A DNA stretch of 64,000 nt from Theristus sp. LFF4_11 (GCA_030248135.1 JASANC010002777.1:51797-115796), one strand, 5' to 3'. Shown: positions 1 through 13,800, counted from the first letter of the stretch. Notes: generated by a model from the sequence alone, not told the origin. Numbers and translations are program-made.

Positions 1-207
1 AACAAAACACGGATTTCCGAAAAAAATTAGTGCCCTGGGCTGGACACAAATAAAATGACATTAACTTGAGATTTTTGTCATTTCCGGTTGTTTTAAAAAA
101 ATCAATAAGTAAATTATAGTGCTGACAACTGTTAACAATATATTGTTCTATGAGTGTTAAATTTTTTAATTCAAAATAAGTAGTGCATTTTGATTTGCGA
201 CGAGTAA

Positions 208-1430
208 TTAGTCGGTGCTCTGGCTGTTCTGTGTAATGCTGAGGCGTTGCTTGCAGGCAGTTCGAATGTGCGTTATTAACCAGGTTGTTAAGCAACGCCA
301 GATGACCAGTGTTTCATCGGTTTGTAAGGTGCTCAGTCCAGCCTGTGAATAAAACGCAACTCAACAAAAGTACAATTCAGACGCCTTCATTTTAATATAA
401 GGTTGTGAACTGCATGCTTCTTCATAGCAGTTAACTGGGAGGAGTAAAAATTGGCCACCACATTCGGTCTATAAGAATGGTGAACTGGCAGCAAAGATCA
501 GTTGGCATCTTGTCAGAAAAAAAGTGTTCATGTCGTCGCACCTTGCGCAAATACTTCCGGAACACGAGCAAGGTGGCGTCTTCGAAAACGAACCAGTACG
601 AGTCTTGAAAGCCACGTGTGCCCACGTAGCGGCTGTGTATGGTGCCGAGGTTGCGTAGCACCGGAAGCACCCGGTCGAGGTCGTCCAGTGACGTGGCGGC
701 CATTTCAAAGAGCTGCGCCCGACAAAAGTTACTTCATCAAGCAAAACCATGGTCCATGGTCACTTGGAGAAAAAAAAACAAATCATCCAAATTGTATGGA
801 GGCTCTCTGCATTTCGGCCTGGCCAACATCAGATCAGCATGCGGTTGTCATCTAGCTCATGCTATGCTCTTCTCATTGCATGACGAAAACGTCAGCGTCA
901 TAGAGGTGACAAACGAAAACTGACCTGCATGAATCTGGATGCCTGGAAGCGTGCTTGATTGTTGAGAACGAGTTCACCATCAGCATCGTGCTGCACGAAT
1001 GGAAACATTCGCTTGGTCGCCGGTGCACACTCGAAAATGGTCTGGTAGATTTTCACCCCGACCTCGTCGCGATGCTTGCTAAGCAGACGCCACGAGGCGG
1101 ACAGAATCGTGCGTTGACGTGCGTTCAGGCTGGTTGCTGATGTTGGAATGGCGTAGAGTTGCGGTGGCTGGCTGAAATAAATCTGCGGTTTGTTGGTGTC
1201 CTTTAGGTCAACTAGAAGTTGCAAAGGTCACTGATCTATTTTAAGGGTCGAGTTTCCATTCAGTTTAACAAACGTTCCCAGAACCTTGGGTCTGCCTCGT
1301 CCTCGTCCTCGAGGAACAGTTCAGCCAATTGCCATATTGCGTCCACCGTGTTGTCGGACGAGTTTGCAGCAGCCGCATCGCCGTCAGGCTTGACGCGTTT
1401 CTTGATAGAATTAATCACAGCCTGCGTCAT
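208..1430 (-). CDS. Globin (nematode/neuroglobin-like)
   Basis: Heme-binding globin built from four exons: 1430-1285, 1171-925, 712-542 and 342-208, giving 232 aa with all phases matching. Exon 2 carries the A-C helices (LNARQRTILSASWRLL, then a CD region ending in MFPFV). Exon 3 carries the E/F region, with the likely proximal histidine in LGTIHSRYV. Exon 4 encodes the G/H helices and ends at TAA. The usual distal (E7) position appears to be Gln, in RFQASRF. The donor after exon 2 (CAG|GTCAGT) and the acceptor TTTATTCACAG before exon 4 are strong. The first junction is the weakest: a second, phase-compatible pairing joins a donor a few bases downstream to TTCTAG near 1213. About 50 residues precede the globin fold. 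The role is probably oxygen or redox sensing or storage; the exact ligand chemistry is not readable. Confidence 0.85.
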
Positions 1431-1573
1431 CGTTCACCTGCTGTAGTATTGTCGTATTGACGCAAGAAAATTATGGACTGACGCAGAAAGTTTTTTGACC
1501 GTTTGCGTCAATTGGCACAGAAAAAAAATTTGACAACAAAACTGCAACGCAACACGTGCCCAAATGTCATCTA

Positions 1574-2473
1574 CAGGGTGATCCAAAAAAACTACACGAC
1601 AAGAATCGGCTCTAGCTCGCCAACGGGTTGGACTGAAATTTCAACCAAGCAACACAAATAGCTTTTTATTTTTTTGAGTTAAAATTTCAGATGAATTGGT
1701 CCATTCTATAAGGAATGCGAAACGAAATACTGAAAACGCGAAAAAATTGACTTTTCGCGCCGAATACATTACGCTGCGCCTAGCGCACGTACTCCACCCA
1801 GCGCTCAAGGATATGTTTAGCTTTCTGCTGTGAATTTTTGTTTTTTTCAAAAAGAACAATGCATGAATCGCTTTTTGATGTTTTTGCTGGCACATTTTTT
1901 TCTGAAATCACTGTTATTTTGTTGCAGCAGAAGCCACCGATTTTACCTGGTTTTGCTGAATTTTGGACAACTGAGCAGCAGATGTTCTGTGTTGTTGCAT
2001 ACGAGCAAACAAAAAGCACAACAGTTATTCGTGCGAATTAAAAGAAATGATCGGCTTTGGTGTCCAAACAATCAACAGCAATCAATCGTTCCTTCAAAAA
2101 GTGCTGCAGAGTTTTCGACACCGCATAGCCGCTCTGATCGAGAATCGTGGCGCTCATATTGAGCAGTTCAAGCGTCTCCGACAAGACAGACACACTGATG
2201 GGGACGACAATGAAACGGAAGATGAACTGGTTAAACTCCCGGATGAAGGGGCGGATGATGGTGACGATGTGCACCCGGAATCATAAATTGAAAATTGTGT
2301 TTTCTGATTTTTAATAAAAATGCATATTTCAGGAGCTACTAATGACGGATTGCCATGAAATTTTAAAACAACAAATAAAAAACTATATCTGATGCTTGTT
2401 AAAACTTCAGCCCGAACCATTCGTCGACGAGCTAGAGCCGATTCTTATCGTGTAGTTTTTTTGGATTACTCTC
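1574..2473 (+). mobile_element. Decayed mariner-like element
   Basis: The left end is TA followed by CAGGGTGATCCAAAAAAACT. The right end, read in reverse, matches it with a few changes, so these are terminal inverted repeats at a TA target, as in the Tc1/mariner superfamily. A forward ORF at 2047-2286 contains SFLQKVLQSFRHRIAALIEN followed by GAHIEQF, resembling the C-terminal tail of mariner-type transposases (R...C/I...G.HIE). At 900 bp the element is too short for a whole transposase gene, and no DDE/D catalytic core is readable. It is a dead copy. Shorter relatives with the same ends lie at 47944 and 60399. Confidence 0.75.
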
Positions 2474-3344
2474 TAGCTCTAGCAGTGACCATGGTTCTCT
2501 AAAATATTATCTTTTCGTGCGAAGGATGCGGAGTAATGTTGAATGGTGTGTGGAAAAGCCGCACAGATGTAAAAATGTTCCGCGCCGATCGTAATTCGAA
2601 TATGAAATAAAATAAATTTATTTTGTGAGAAAAAAATCTGATTGGTTTTTTCTCAATTTCTTGCACAAATCTGCCGTCAAAATACGTTAAGTTCTGCTGA
2701 CTTCAAATTGCCGCTCAGCCATGAAACATTTTCTCTATCTGTGCGTGCAAACGCATATTGGGTCACGTTTCATAAGAAAGATAATAATATTGTGATGGCA
2801 CTTATCAAACGCTATTTTAATGAATTTACAATATATTAACGCGTAGGCGTTGGTTGGCTGAGAAGTTTTGTAAAAATGAAGCTAATCCCGGACCGCAAAC
2901 TGTCCACAACGAGTTGCGCTAGGATGGCAAAGTGAAAAACTGTCAAATGCAGCATGCATGCAAGGCACTCATCTAATTGCCTTTTGCCCGTGGGCATATA
3001 AAAACTAACGTATGAAGCACCAAAAAAATATTAGAAAAAAGTGCGCTGTCTCTGAGCATATAAAAAGGTGGAATATGAATGGCAAGTCTTAAAAGTTATA
3101 TGCCAGCTAAGAATACATAAATAGTAATTTACGTCTAAGAAAAGTTTTAGTTTGAAACAACGTTCAAACGATGCAAATTGGTGCCACTAATCCATTTTAC
3201 CAAGTATATTTGCGCCGAGTTGTGATTTTCACATCCAAGGCTGCGTTGTTCTTCTTCCAGAGTTTTCAGGCATTGTCCGTTTCACTGTGTCACAGATTAG
3301 ATCCGCACCAACATCAAAACTAAGTGAGTAAAAATGAAATTGAT
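2474..3344. other. Intergenic, no gene seen
   Basis: AT-rich sequence. The one ORF of any size (2642-2839, +) has no recognisable features and no convincing splice context. Nothing else is supported here. Confidence 0.5.
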
Positions 3345-3990
3345 TTACTTATTCTGCGTATCAATCTGCCTTACGTAGCATATGTGAAACAATTTTAGAC
3401 AGAAACTAAGAAGATCAACTAATTTTGGCCCAAAAAGGTTTGTGGGCAAAAATTGACCCAATTTTCCAAATCTACGTGTCGACTTACCCCGGATAAGTTT
3501 TGTTCGGTTGTGAGACGATTTCGATAAAAAATGAAAGGGCGAACACTTGTGACCGAACCAATCTAAAAATGAAATTACCCCAGGAAACATTTCTGTTCTG
3601 TTGTGAAAGCACTGCAGGTGAAATTTGAAAGGGTGAACATTTGCGACCGGGGAAACTCCTGCAAATTCTAAAAAACGGGTAAACATTGGCCCAAAAATGG
3701 TCCGGGGCAAAAAGGGGCTCAATTTTTTTACCTAGAACAAAAATTGGAGTCTGAACCAATTTTAGACTGAAATTGAAAGGGCGAAAACATATCAGCCGGA
3801 AAAATACTTTTTAAATGGCCCAAATTTTGCTCGTAAAAAGCATCTGGGCAAAAATTAGCCCAATTTTCAAAATCTACGCATAGAGTTACCTCACGAATCA
3901 TATTTGTTCGTTCGACTGTGAAGGTGTCGCAGGTAAAAATTGAAACAGCGAACACACAAACATGATTACAGAACTGAAAAAACCGCGACA
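3345..3990. repeat. Diverged direct repeat region
   Basis: Blocks recur in loose order: TTGGCCCAAAAA, then GGGCAAAAATT..CCCAATTTT, then a block around GTTCGGTTGTGA or GTTCGTTCGACTGTGA, then GAAAGGGCGAACA. At least three degenerate copies of a roughly 120-250 bp unit can be traced. The long minus-strand ORFs across it (3345-3722, 3728-3991) are by-products of the repeat. No coding function is proposed. Confidence 0.5.
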
Positions 3991-6826
3991 AGAATAAGTA
4001 ACTAGCTTTTCAGGATCCGATTTCTGTTTCTGCAACGGACGTCAAGACGTCTGAAAAACGCAACACACTAAGCAACTTTGCCGGCTACATCCGTGTGTAT
4101 ATGGAAACGCTATAGCTCATGTTGTGCTCTCTGCGCGATGCAAGTTTATTTGTAAAACGCGCGCGGTACAATAGCCATTCATATAATGCACAATGCGCTC
4201 ACGCGCAATGATTTCAATTTATTGTTTGGATTGAAAATATAGTGCACGCGCACGTGGAACAGTGGCGTTTATCATGACGCTGTCAACGTTTTTCATACTT
4301 TTTATGCACTCGACATTCTTCAATACAGCTGCGATTACTGATTACATCACATAGGCATTCGTTACATTCATATTTTTACCATTATTATATTACGTAGCAG
4401 TTTTTTAAAAAACAGGACATAAAAATTAACAAGCTGAAAGCGTGCGATAAGCACACGGTTAGAAACAGAACATTTCATTTTGTCAATAGTTGCAGAATTC
4501 CGTTTATCGGCTTTTTTGGTTTGTCCTAGCTCAAAAAATAAAATTTGTGTGTTGTTTTGGTCTAATATATAAACAAAAGATGCAACGTGTTGTTCGAATT
4601 TTGATTATGCAATAGAATGAATGCTTGTCATCGTTCATTTGGCTGACATGGTTCCATATGTGACAGTACATAGGACACACACGATACCTAAAAAACACTG
4701 ACAAGTATTACTTTAAGAGACCGACCCGACATAGTCTGTTCTCAGTTGCTGGCTATTTTAGTTCGAAAAAAGTAAAAAAGTTCTCGGTGGTGGTGTGTTC
4801 GCTGTTCAATTTGTAGCGATTCGTTTCTTCAAATTTAGAGTGTCATTTTGAAAACAGGCTTACGTGAACTAAATATACTAAATATGAACCACACACATCG
4901 ACTGACGCAGCGGTTGTTAATGATATTTTATTCAAGTAATTTATTTATTCAACAGACGTATGAATGAACACATTCTGCAAACGCAAAGGAACATGTGAAC
5001 TATTCAATGTTTTTTTCTGAGTTGCTCAGTGCAGTTGTTGGTAAATCCGTGCTTGCACAGATCTGTTCGTTAAATAATAATGGCAGACTGATGCAATTGC
5101 ACGAATAACAGATTGCCCAAGCGATGTGCCCCATGATTGTCAAGTGCTCAATGCACTTTGCCTTTAAAGTATACTGAAACAAAAGGAGAACGCCAGAATC
5201 AAGCACATGGTCACAAAACGAAACTCAAGATCGGCAATGGCCAGTTTGATCTATCGATCCAATTATTTTCAATGCTACTTTTAGGCATAAACGCTGTTTG
5301 TATTGTAATGGCTGTGGCCTTGACGGTCAACCGTTGTTCTTCCGTCTCCCGTAACGAAAAACGTGTATGCAAGAACAACATAAATTCGATTTGTTTCACC
5401 GTAGCTATATGCTGATAAGTTTTTGACTGGTGAAAATGCGTAGTTTTCGCGACTTGCTGCTTTTTTGTGGAGTGCACCCACTGCACAACAACAGCCCGCA
5501 AATTTATTTGCCTGCCGTAAATGGCGCGCCCCATGAGCCATGGGTCCTTCCGGCTCGCTGGAGCAAGCGGCTTATCTTTGTTCTCTGAACAGCAAAAATC
5601 TACAGAAAATTCATAGGTACGATTGTGGGTACCTTGTCAAAAGTCTTCGCCCGATTTAGAAACATGAAAAATTAGCGCGCGCAGAGATTTGTTGTTGACG
5701 CTGAGTGAGTGTGTCGACGGATGCAGCGGTCGTCTCACTGAGAACCTGCAGCATTGCCCTGTAGCGGTGGCTAGAGTTCGCTGAGTGGAACTTGGCTGAT
5801 TGGATTAGCCGCGATTACGCTGCACAGGAGCGCGCGCGCTGCCAATTCGTCACACTTTATTATTCAGTTAGCGTCGGTGTGTGTGCGTATTTCAGTTTCC
5901 GTCAATTCAGAAATAGTTTTGCCACGCTTCTTAACACACCGACCGAAGCTCCATTGCCACCGAAGCTCCCAGTGCGGGGCGTCCAACAATTTTTTGCACT
6001 CAAATTAGTTGAAAAAACAGGAAAAATCTATTGAGAAAAAGAAATAAATGTTATGTTGTGTGAAGGCGTGAAGCAACGAAAAACGAAATGAAGCTTACAG
6101 CTGATAATGTCGGACCACACCGACGAAAAGGAAACCACGCGGAGTAAAACAAGCTTGCGTGAAGACACAGAAGGTGTGGTTAAAATTGCTTGGTTAATAA
6201 CACTTTATTGATGCACAACATAGTCTTTTTGATGTGGTTTTATTGCCTCTAATCATAGAGGTTGTCATTTGGCTTCGCGTCAATGAATGGTCATTCGTTA
6301 GAGTCGTCATGGAGCGTCAGTAAAAAATGTGAAATGTTTCTTGTTCACTCTTTTTTGCAAAAAAGTACTGAGAGAACAACAACTTAGAAATATAGAGAGG
6401 CACCCAACAGTAACGAAACACAATTGATGGTGCTTGTGTGTGAGCGAATAGCGTGACATCTGTGAATCGACTTTGTCTTGTCACATGCGGTTAGCTAAGA
6501 CGACTAACTGCGCTGCTGAGGTTTTTGTGACCGGTTCAGAACTCGCCGCACAACTTTTGTTGTTGCCACCGTAAACATCATTCGCTGATTGTCTCGTTGT
6601 TTCATGATGCATTTTTTTGTTAAATCGTAATCAACGCAAAGAAGTGTTCAGCATATAACCATGAATAGGCAAAACGGAACCACAAAGGGCGTTCGTTGAA
6701 ACAGAAAACGTTTCGTTGCAACAATACTTGCTAACAACACAATTGAACTAGCTGTTAGTTGATGTGTATGCCAAAATTGTACGATTCATAAAATCTAACA
6801 TAAATTTCATCATGGACCGTTTTCAG
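3991..6826. other. Intergenic; upstream region of the GrpE gene
   Basis: No recognisable gene. Minor candidates: a minus-strand ORF from the ATG at 5541 (86 aa, MAHGARHLRQANKF..., with a hydrophobic stretch IYVVLAYTFF), which is unrecognised; a plus ORF at 5792-6034 of unknown identity; and a short plus exon-like piece from ATG 6108, preceded by CTTACAG and ending near GAAG|GTGTGG, which could be an early exon of the GrpE gene. None is strong enough to call. Confidence 0.35.
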
Positions 6827-7232
6827 ACTTGTGACGAAATGGCGTTGGCATTGAGCTCTGTCGAGGAGGCGCTGCTTGCTGAGAATGAGCCACTGAACAC
6901 ACTGCACTCTGGCGTACGCATGACACACAGAAATCTGCTGAAGACGTTCATGAAGCACGGCATCGTTCAGGTTGCAAAAAAGGCGTCTACAACTGGAATC
7001 AGAAAGTTTGAAATTTCTTTTATAAAATTTGCAGTCGTGGAGTTGTGATTTATAGGTTGATCCGGAGATCGGAACAAAATTCAATCCAAACCTGCACGAA
7101 GCTGTCACGCAGCTGCCAGCGTCAGACCAAGCTAAAAATGCCGGAGAAATCGCTGCGGTGCTGAAAATTGGCTATTCGCTGCACACTCGCCCGATACGCC
7201 CCGCACAGGTGGCCGTTGTCAGAGCAACATGA
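6827..7232 (+). CDS. GrpE co-chaperone, C-terminal exons (partial)
   Basis: Two consecutive exons, 6827-6970 and 7056-7232, joined in phase 0, encode about 106 residues of the GrpE head and beta-wing. GrpE is the nucleotide-exchange factor for mitochondrial Hsp70 during protein import and folding. Diagnostic stretches are LLKTFMKHGIVQ joined to VDPEIGTKFNPNLHEAV, and KIGYSLHTRPIRPAQVAVV just before TGA; these follow the family pattern of a KHG motif, P.G..F.P..HEA and a GY.LH.R.LRPA.V.V ending. The acceptors are TTTTCAG and GATTTATAG. The upstream coiled-coil (normally about 80-100 residues with an R.AD.EN.R signature) was not found in the preceding 3 kb on this strand. The gene therefore has very small or distant 5' exons, or is broken. 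Confidence 0.85.
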
Positions 7233-7863
7233 GGTTTGCTTGTCTTAAGAAACTTTGAACTGCGTTATTTTTACGAAAGGACAGTGGTGGATGGTTTTTT
7301 CTTCAGATGCGCTGCAACGTGTCGTCAACGCATGTTTATGAAGTTTCTTGTCATACAGGGAGTACTGTGGTGTGCTGATCAACAATTAGAATTCGATAAG
7401 GTTGTTCGGCACTTCTTTGATCTGTGGTTTGTTGTTGACCTTCAAAAACGTAGAAGCGATTATTTGTTTTGTTCTGTGGTTTGTTATGAACGATAAATAA
7501 ACTGAGCTATACCGTGACAGGAAATTTCAATTAATTTCAATTTCCATAACAGATCAAACCAAACAGAGATAACCCTTCAAAGAGACTTGATGAACGAAAT
7601 ACTGCCAAAAATCTGAAATAAATTTATCCATTCTTCAACCAAATAAGCACTGTACAACAGTCAAAATAGCTAGACAAATGTAGCGTTTGTAACTGAGCAC
7701 TAGTTTATTGAGCACGTTAATCAAAATAACCCTGTTTTTTTCTCAATGGAACACAACAACATTTTTCACAACAGCTGAACTTAACTTTACAAGTACGTCA
7801 TATAGCAAAGTAGAATCGAAGGTACAAAAGTTCAGGTGGTTTGAAATATGACTTGTCCTTCGA
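7233..7863. other. 3' region between convergent genes
   Basis: Probable 3' UTRs of the GrpE gene (+) and the large unrecognised gene (-). AATAAA occurs at about 7496 (CGATAAATAAAC) on the plus strand. The ORF at 7236-7496 has no recognisable content. Confidence 0.4.
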
Positions 7864-10800
7864 TCAACACGCACTCTCGTCCATCACAATGTCGTAGACT
7901 TCGTGGTCTTGCTCCGTATGTGTCACATGCGGATGCCTACAACAGAGTGCGTTGCTGAGTCGCTGTCTGAACGGCACTGTCCTGAGGTCACCCCACGTCA
8001 GTATGTCCAGCTCCGATTGCATGTACTGCGTCTCGAGTTGTTGTTCAACAAAACTCCCTGTTGCCAACGAGCCGAGATCGTCGAGTTCCCTCGAGACGAG
8101 ACTGCCCGTGAGGCCGTCACACAGTGCTGTTCTGCTGGTGTTGCGGCAGATGTGACTCTCGTGCGTGTGCGTTGCATCGTCGCAATGATTCTGAGCAACC
8201 ATTGATGTTGCAACGTTGTTGCAGCTCACTTGATTACAACTGCCACTGCCGCTGTTGTGCACTTTGATGGCGCTGTCCACACGCGATCTGTGCGATCGAA
8301 CTTCTGAAACATCATCGCTCGTCGTCTGCGGCGTCACGCGGCGAGCTGCACGATTTTTGAAATGAGACGGAACGGAAAGCGTTGCGTTGTGTCTTCCTGC
8401 AACGTGCGACTCGTCGTCCGTGCTGACTGCACGTCGCAGTACGTTCTGTTGCCGATGCTTCTGCTGCTCTGCCCGTTGTCGTATCAACTGGCGGTGGTAT
8501 TTTTTATCGAGCGTGTTCTGTTCTTGGGGCTCCTTGTTGTACAATTGGCCGAGACGGGCGCGGATTTGCGCAAATGGATTGTCGTCAGGCAAGAATAATT
8601 TTGTGCTCGTTGATGACAAACGGCGAGAATTTTGAACGCTGCGTTCATTTGCAGCAGCCGTTCGAGAGGCGGCTTCGTCGAACATTTGCTGGATTTTTTC
8701 GAGGTCATCTCTGAGCTTTGCAATCGCCGCTTCACTGCAACAAGTGACAAGGTTCCGCAATTCGTGAATGAAGGTTATTGAAGGGATTACAGAAGAACAA
8801 TGAACTTGACAGTCACACAGGTCAGACTTGCCTGAGCTTGATTCGGCGATGTATGAAAAATCGAATCCAAGTAAGACCAATAGTGATAGCAGTTTGTTGA
8901 AGCACCGTTATACGGTGGCGAATTGGAATTTGCATAGTTGCGTCCAAAAGTGGACGAACGATTTGAATGCGCAGCACATTTGCCATGCTGCACTTGCGGA
9001 GCTGCGAGCCTAAATCAAGGAAAATAGTTGTTTTTTTTGTTTTTAGTGTGCTCGAAAACAGACAAAAGCATTGAACAAGCCTCGTTTGGAAGTCCATACG
9101 CGTTTCGAAGGTGCTGCGCTTTGCAATCGTGCCGTCAAGGTGGTTGCGAGTTTGTCGGTCGCTTGCTGCTTCACAAAATGCACACGACGATCCGTGATCA
9201 ACGTGTCTCGCAGTGCGTATTCAGAATCGCCAAAGCACATCTGCAATTCAAGCCAATGCATGTGTAATAATTATTTGCAGCATTACGTTTACATTTCCAT
9301 TAACCAGCTGCAGTTTAGCATTGTTTCACACCGTATCAAAAAAAACTAAACTCGTACCTGCATAAAAAGCGACCAGCGGAACGATGCAAGCGGTCGCAGC
9401 GTCTCACTGGTCAACCACCAAGCGCAGAATTGACAAAGCGCTTCGAACGAGCTCGCTTGTAGACCGGCCGCATTCAGTTCGACCAGCAGTCGATCGACGT
9501 AGTGGCCGACGTGCGAGCGATACAGCGGACAAACGGGCACCACCGACAACGGACGATCGAGACAAACGCTCGTTAGCAAGCAGTCCGTCAGCGCTGCAAT
9601 CACAGCAGCTTGTTGTTTATCCAGCAACCGACATGCACATGCGTGCAGTGTACCCCAACGGTTTTAGAAAAGAAACGACAATAATTGATAAACTGACCAT
9701 TTTGTATGTCTTGTGATCGCCAGGCAAGGTCGAGAAATTGTTCGGTTTTGCCAACCGACGTAAATTTTGGCGGTAGAGGTACTAAAAAAATTTGCATCTC
9801 AGACTTTATAATTCCGTAGCAAATGATAAAATGTGAAAAAACTACTTGCTTTTCTTTACCTGATGTCGCGATGTCGCCGAAAATTCGGTTGATGGCAGCG
9901 TGTGAATCGGTTGGGCAAAATGATAATGCTGGTAAATTACCAGCACTCCTGCCGCACAACCACTGGCGAGTGAATTGCAACTGAATTTAATTTTTTAATA
10001 TTTTTTTAAAACGACGCAAAAAGTGTATTAGTAAAAGTTTTATTTCTCAGTTTATTTTCCTTCCACCAAATCCTTCCCACGATACATTGTTTGAATTGAA
10101 GACCTTTTGTTCAACTCATGCTGCGCAAATCAACTGATAAATGTTGGCACGAAAGTAGATCGTCAACAAAATTACGGTATAAGTGTACCTGCATATTTTT
10201 CACCATACTCCGCACGTAGCGACGCCAATATTTTCTTCGGCTGTGTTTCAAGCAGTCATCCAACCAACAGATTCGGCGATTTTCACGTTTTCGACTGGTT
10301 TTCGGTTTCGCCGCCTGATTCAAGCTGCGATGCGCAGACGCAGAGTCAATGAATGCCAAAAAGATCACGTATCGTTGTTCGAGGAACGTTGCAAACAGCT
10401 GCTCTAGGGCGTCTTGCAGCGCTGGCAATATGAAACGCAGTGACTCGTTGAAATTACGGCAGCAGTTTTCGATGAACAGCAGTTCAAATGAGAGACATCA
10501 GTTTCGTTTTTATCCAGCGCAAGCTGATTGAAATAACCACCAACCGAGACTTGGTGTTGTTGTGACGGTTAGCGCTGGCTGAGGTGTCGGCTGCAACACT
10601 GGACAAGACGCCGCAACGTTCGCTGCATTCAGAGCACCGGACGGTCGCCGCTGTCCGCTGTCGGGGCGAGTGCTCACAGAGGGCGGCGAAACAGAGCCGT
10701 TGCTCGCATCGCCATTCGCTTCTGCACTTTTCTCGGAGCCGCCTGATCCGCTGCAATTGCCGAATAACAGCCTCACCAAAAAAGTCAAAGTCAAACTTCG

Positions 10801-13800
10801 TTCAAGCAACCATTGAACGCCAACCATGGTCTTGAACTACATGTTGTACTTACATTATAGCCGAAGAAATTGGGCTGTCCTTGTTTTCTCAAGCAAGGCG
10901 AGATTAGTCGCAGACTAGGAGTTGCATTTCTTAAAAATGCCAAGATATTTGCCACTCGTGTGTGAAGTGGATAAAGAACAAACAGAATAGCACGAACTGG
11001 CACGAACAAATTGATCAGTTTAAAAAACGCGTCAAATTTGACACACAATGGGTCTCCGAATTTCATGCTGTTCATACAGTTTTGTCGGAGTTTTCCGCTT
11101 TTTTACGAAATGAAATGGATGGGTGGATGGACAATGGGGTTTCTGAACGTCTTTTTTATTCCAATTTCACGCGTTCCTTGCACCCTGAAAAACAGCTTGC
11201 CCTTGCGTATTTTTATCGGCCTCGGACTAATTTAAGCGAGGGACAGGTGTAGAATTTGCAATCTGTACAGGTGTAGATTTTGGCGCCATTGCCCGCTAAA
11301 AATAAAACTTTTTGTACCTGTAATAGTCAGACGTCGGCACCTGATCGTCTAATGAAACTCCTCGGAAAATTTTCACGTCGTTCGCTGATTTCGACCGTCT
11401 GCCTTGCACTCGCGTGCCGGCAACGCTAACCTGAATGTAAAAAAATAATAATAAATCGGTGTCAAAAATCTGACAGTGTTCATTGATTGATTCAGCATGT
11501 CATGCATGCCACCTTGCAGAGTTGTGCGTGCAGTGCGGCACCGACAATGGGCACCAGTTGTTCTGCCATGTGACGTCCGTCCGCATCGGCCATGCAGTCC
11601 AGGAAGGACTCCATCGAGAAGCGTTGCATGTTGCGCAGCTCGTCCACCACGTGACACTGCTCGACGGTGATCGCATTGACAATGGCAGTGCTCTCCGCAA
11701 ACGATTGCATGCTTTGCACGAGCCGATTGAACGCTGCACAACAATGAATTGATCACATTCTTGAAATAGAAAACTGAATCGAACAATAGTAATGAGAACA
11801 CTGAGAGAAATGATACGGCTACTGAAACGCGTTTCCTCTAACGCATGAAATACATCAAGTTTGCTGTTTGCGGTTTCGCCAGGTAGACGCATACCGCGGT
11901 GCCCCTGGACACCCAGCAGAACTGCCGAAAGTGCTTTACCACAGATCTATCTTATAGTCTGAGTCATCAAGAAACATGACAGAAAGCAAAATCTCACAAA
12001 ATCAAGCCGATTTTAGCAACCCGGCGGCTAACGGCTACTAAAACTCGTTTATTATGCTATAGCGCTCGGTAGCCGCTGTAGTGACCAATTTAGTAGCCCA
12101 GTTTTCTCAGTGCATACCCCCGAGCGCGTCTGCAATGCTGTCCGTGTAGGTGTCCCTCAGCTGCTGCGGTATCAGTCGGCTCAACATTGACAACGACGCA
12201 CTCAGCACCTTGCGACAGAAATCCGCTGTCTTCACAGCTGTCTGAAAAGAAAAATTCGATTACGGTCATGAAGGCAAATGCTTGCTTCATCTTCTAGATG
12301 AAAAAACTTTACACAGAAAAACCGTTTAGCTTTTTACTCGACCAACATTCAGTGCCCGCTGAGTGTCATGGTTGAACTCGTGCCGCAGCGTCGGCCATAC
12401 AGCGCGCAGCCAGCGGCTGTGAGCGGCGCCGTTGCACATGCGCAGCCAGTGCAGCAGCACGGCGCGTGTGGCCGCTGCGACGCCGTCCACCGTGTCGAAC
12501 GGGGTCACTCGCTCGTCCAGACGAATGTCGTGCGGCAGGTCAGCGGTGGTGGTTGCGTTCAGGCGCACCTGCTTGCACAAACCAGCTTGCAAAATCACAA
12601 GTACACTCGCCACACCACTGTAAGAAATAGTACACGGCAACACTGCTAAAAATGGTTGCTCTTCTTGGTTTTTGTGCAACAGTTGCGTTCTTTAGGTTGA
12701 TGTTGTTATTGTTGCGATTGCACGATAAACTGAAACTGAACAAACAAAAATAAACGACACGAAAAAGAGTTTTGCTATTTAGAAAATTAACAAAACGAAC
12801 AAGGTGCACAAAGCAAACCGCTGCACCTGTGTGGTTTGTTGCGCGTCGTACAGCACCGCTATGTCTTCGTACAACATCTGCAGCTGTTGCAAATAATAAG
12901 CCAACTGAAGTCGAAATCGAATCGACGCATTCTGCTCGCATACCTGACAAAATGAAAGGCCAAAAATGGTCTTTCCACGAATGTTGAATTTGGCTTTGCG
13001 GCCCACAGATACTGAAGAATACAGATACACAAGAATAAGATACCGCGTTGCTGCGAACTTTGCTACTAAAGTTGCTACTATTGATTACACATGTTTGTGA
13101 ATGGTTCATTACGTGAACGAGTTCCTGCAACTTTGTCGGCGACGCCTTGTCGGTTGTGTGCAAGCGTTGCTGTGCGTGTATCAATCGATGGCCGAACTCA
13201 ATGGCGTCGCCATCGGACTCGTCGGTGTCGTTGCCTGCGTCGCTCTCGTGCTCCTCCTCGTCGTCCACGTTGTAGTCGCGCCGTCGTCGCCGTCGCCGTG
13301 AGCTGCTGATCGTGCTGCCGTCGATGTTCGCAATCACGTGCGTCCCGATGCTCTCACCTGAATGTGCCACTCGATTTTTCTCGTTTCCATCTCTGACAGC
13401 TTCGTGGCGGCGCATTCTTAGACTCTTGTCCATGCGCTCGGGGTTACTCGATGAGCGCCCGCCCTACTTCAGTTGGCATTTCTGGGCCAGCCTTCATACC
13501 AGTGTTTACTCAACTTAAAAACTACATACATACCTTCCGTTTTGTTGTTGTCGTTGTTGTTTGTGCCAGAAGTCGTTGCACTTGCACATTCAGTTTCCTC
13601 GCTGCTGATACCATCCTCTTGTTTTGTTTCCACCTTAGTGGTGTTATTTTCAGACGACTGCTCTGTGTCTTTCATGTGAACTTCAATGTCTATAGGTGGT
13701 GCGGAACTACGATCAATAATGATACTTTCACATTGATCGACTTCACAACTCGTTGTTCGAATGCTGCAGTCTGCCACCGTTTCTTGCGCAGTTTGTACGT

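Noticed and set aside
1641..2019. Minus-strand ORFs in the first mariner element
   Set aside because: The transposase-like tail is on the plus strand; these frames have no recognisable content.
6755..7108. 117-aa minus-strand ORF
   Set aside because: Antisense shadow of the conserved GrpE exons.
8484..8750. Alternative frame across the last exon of the large unrecognised gene
   Set aside because: The 338-aa frame is far longer and carries a coherent coiled-coil; the shorter frame is a shadow.
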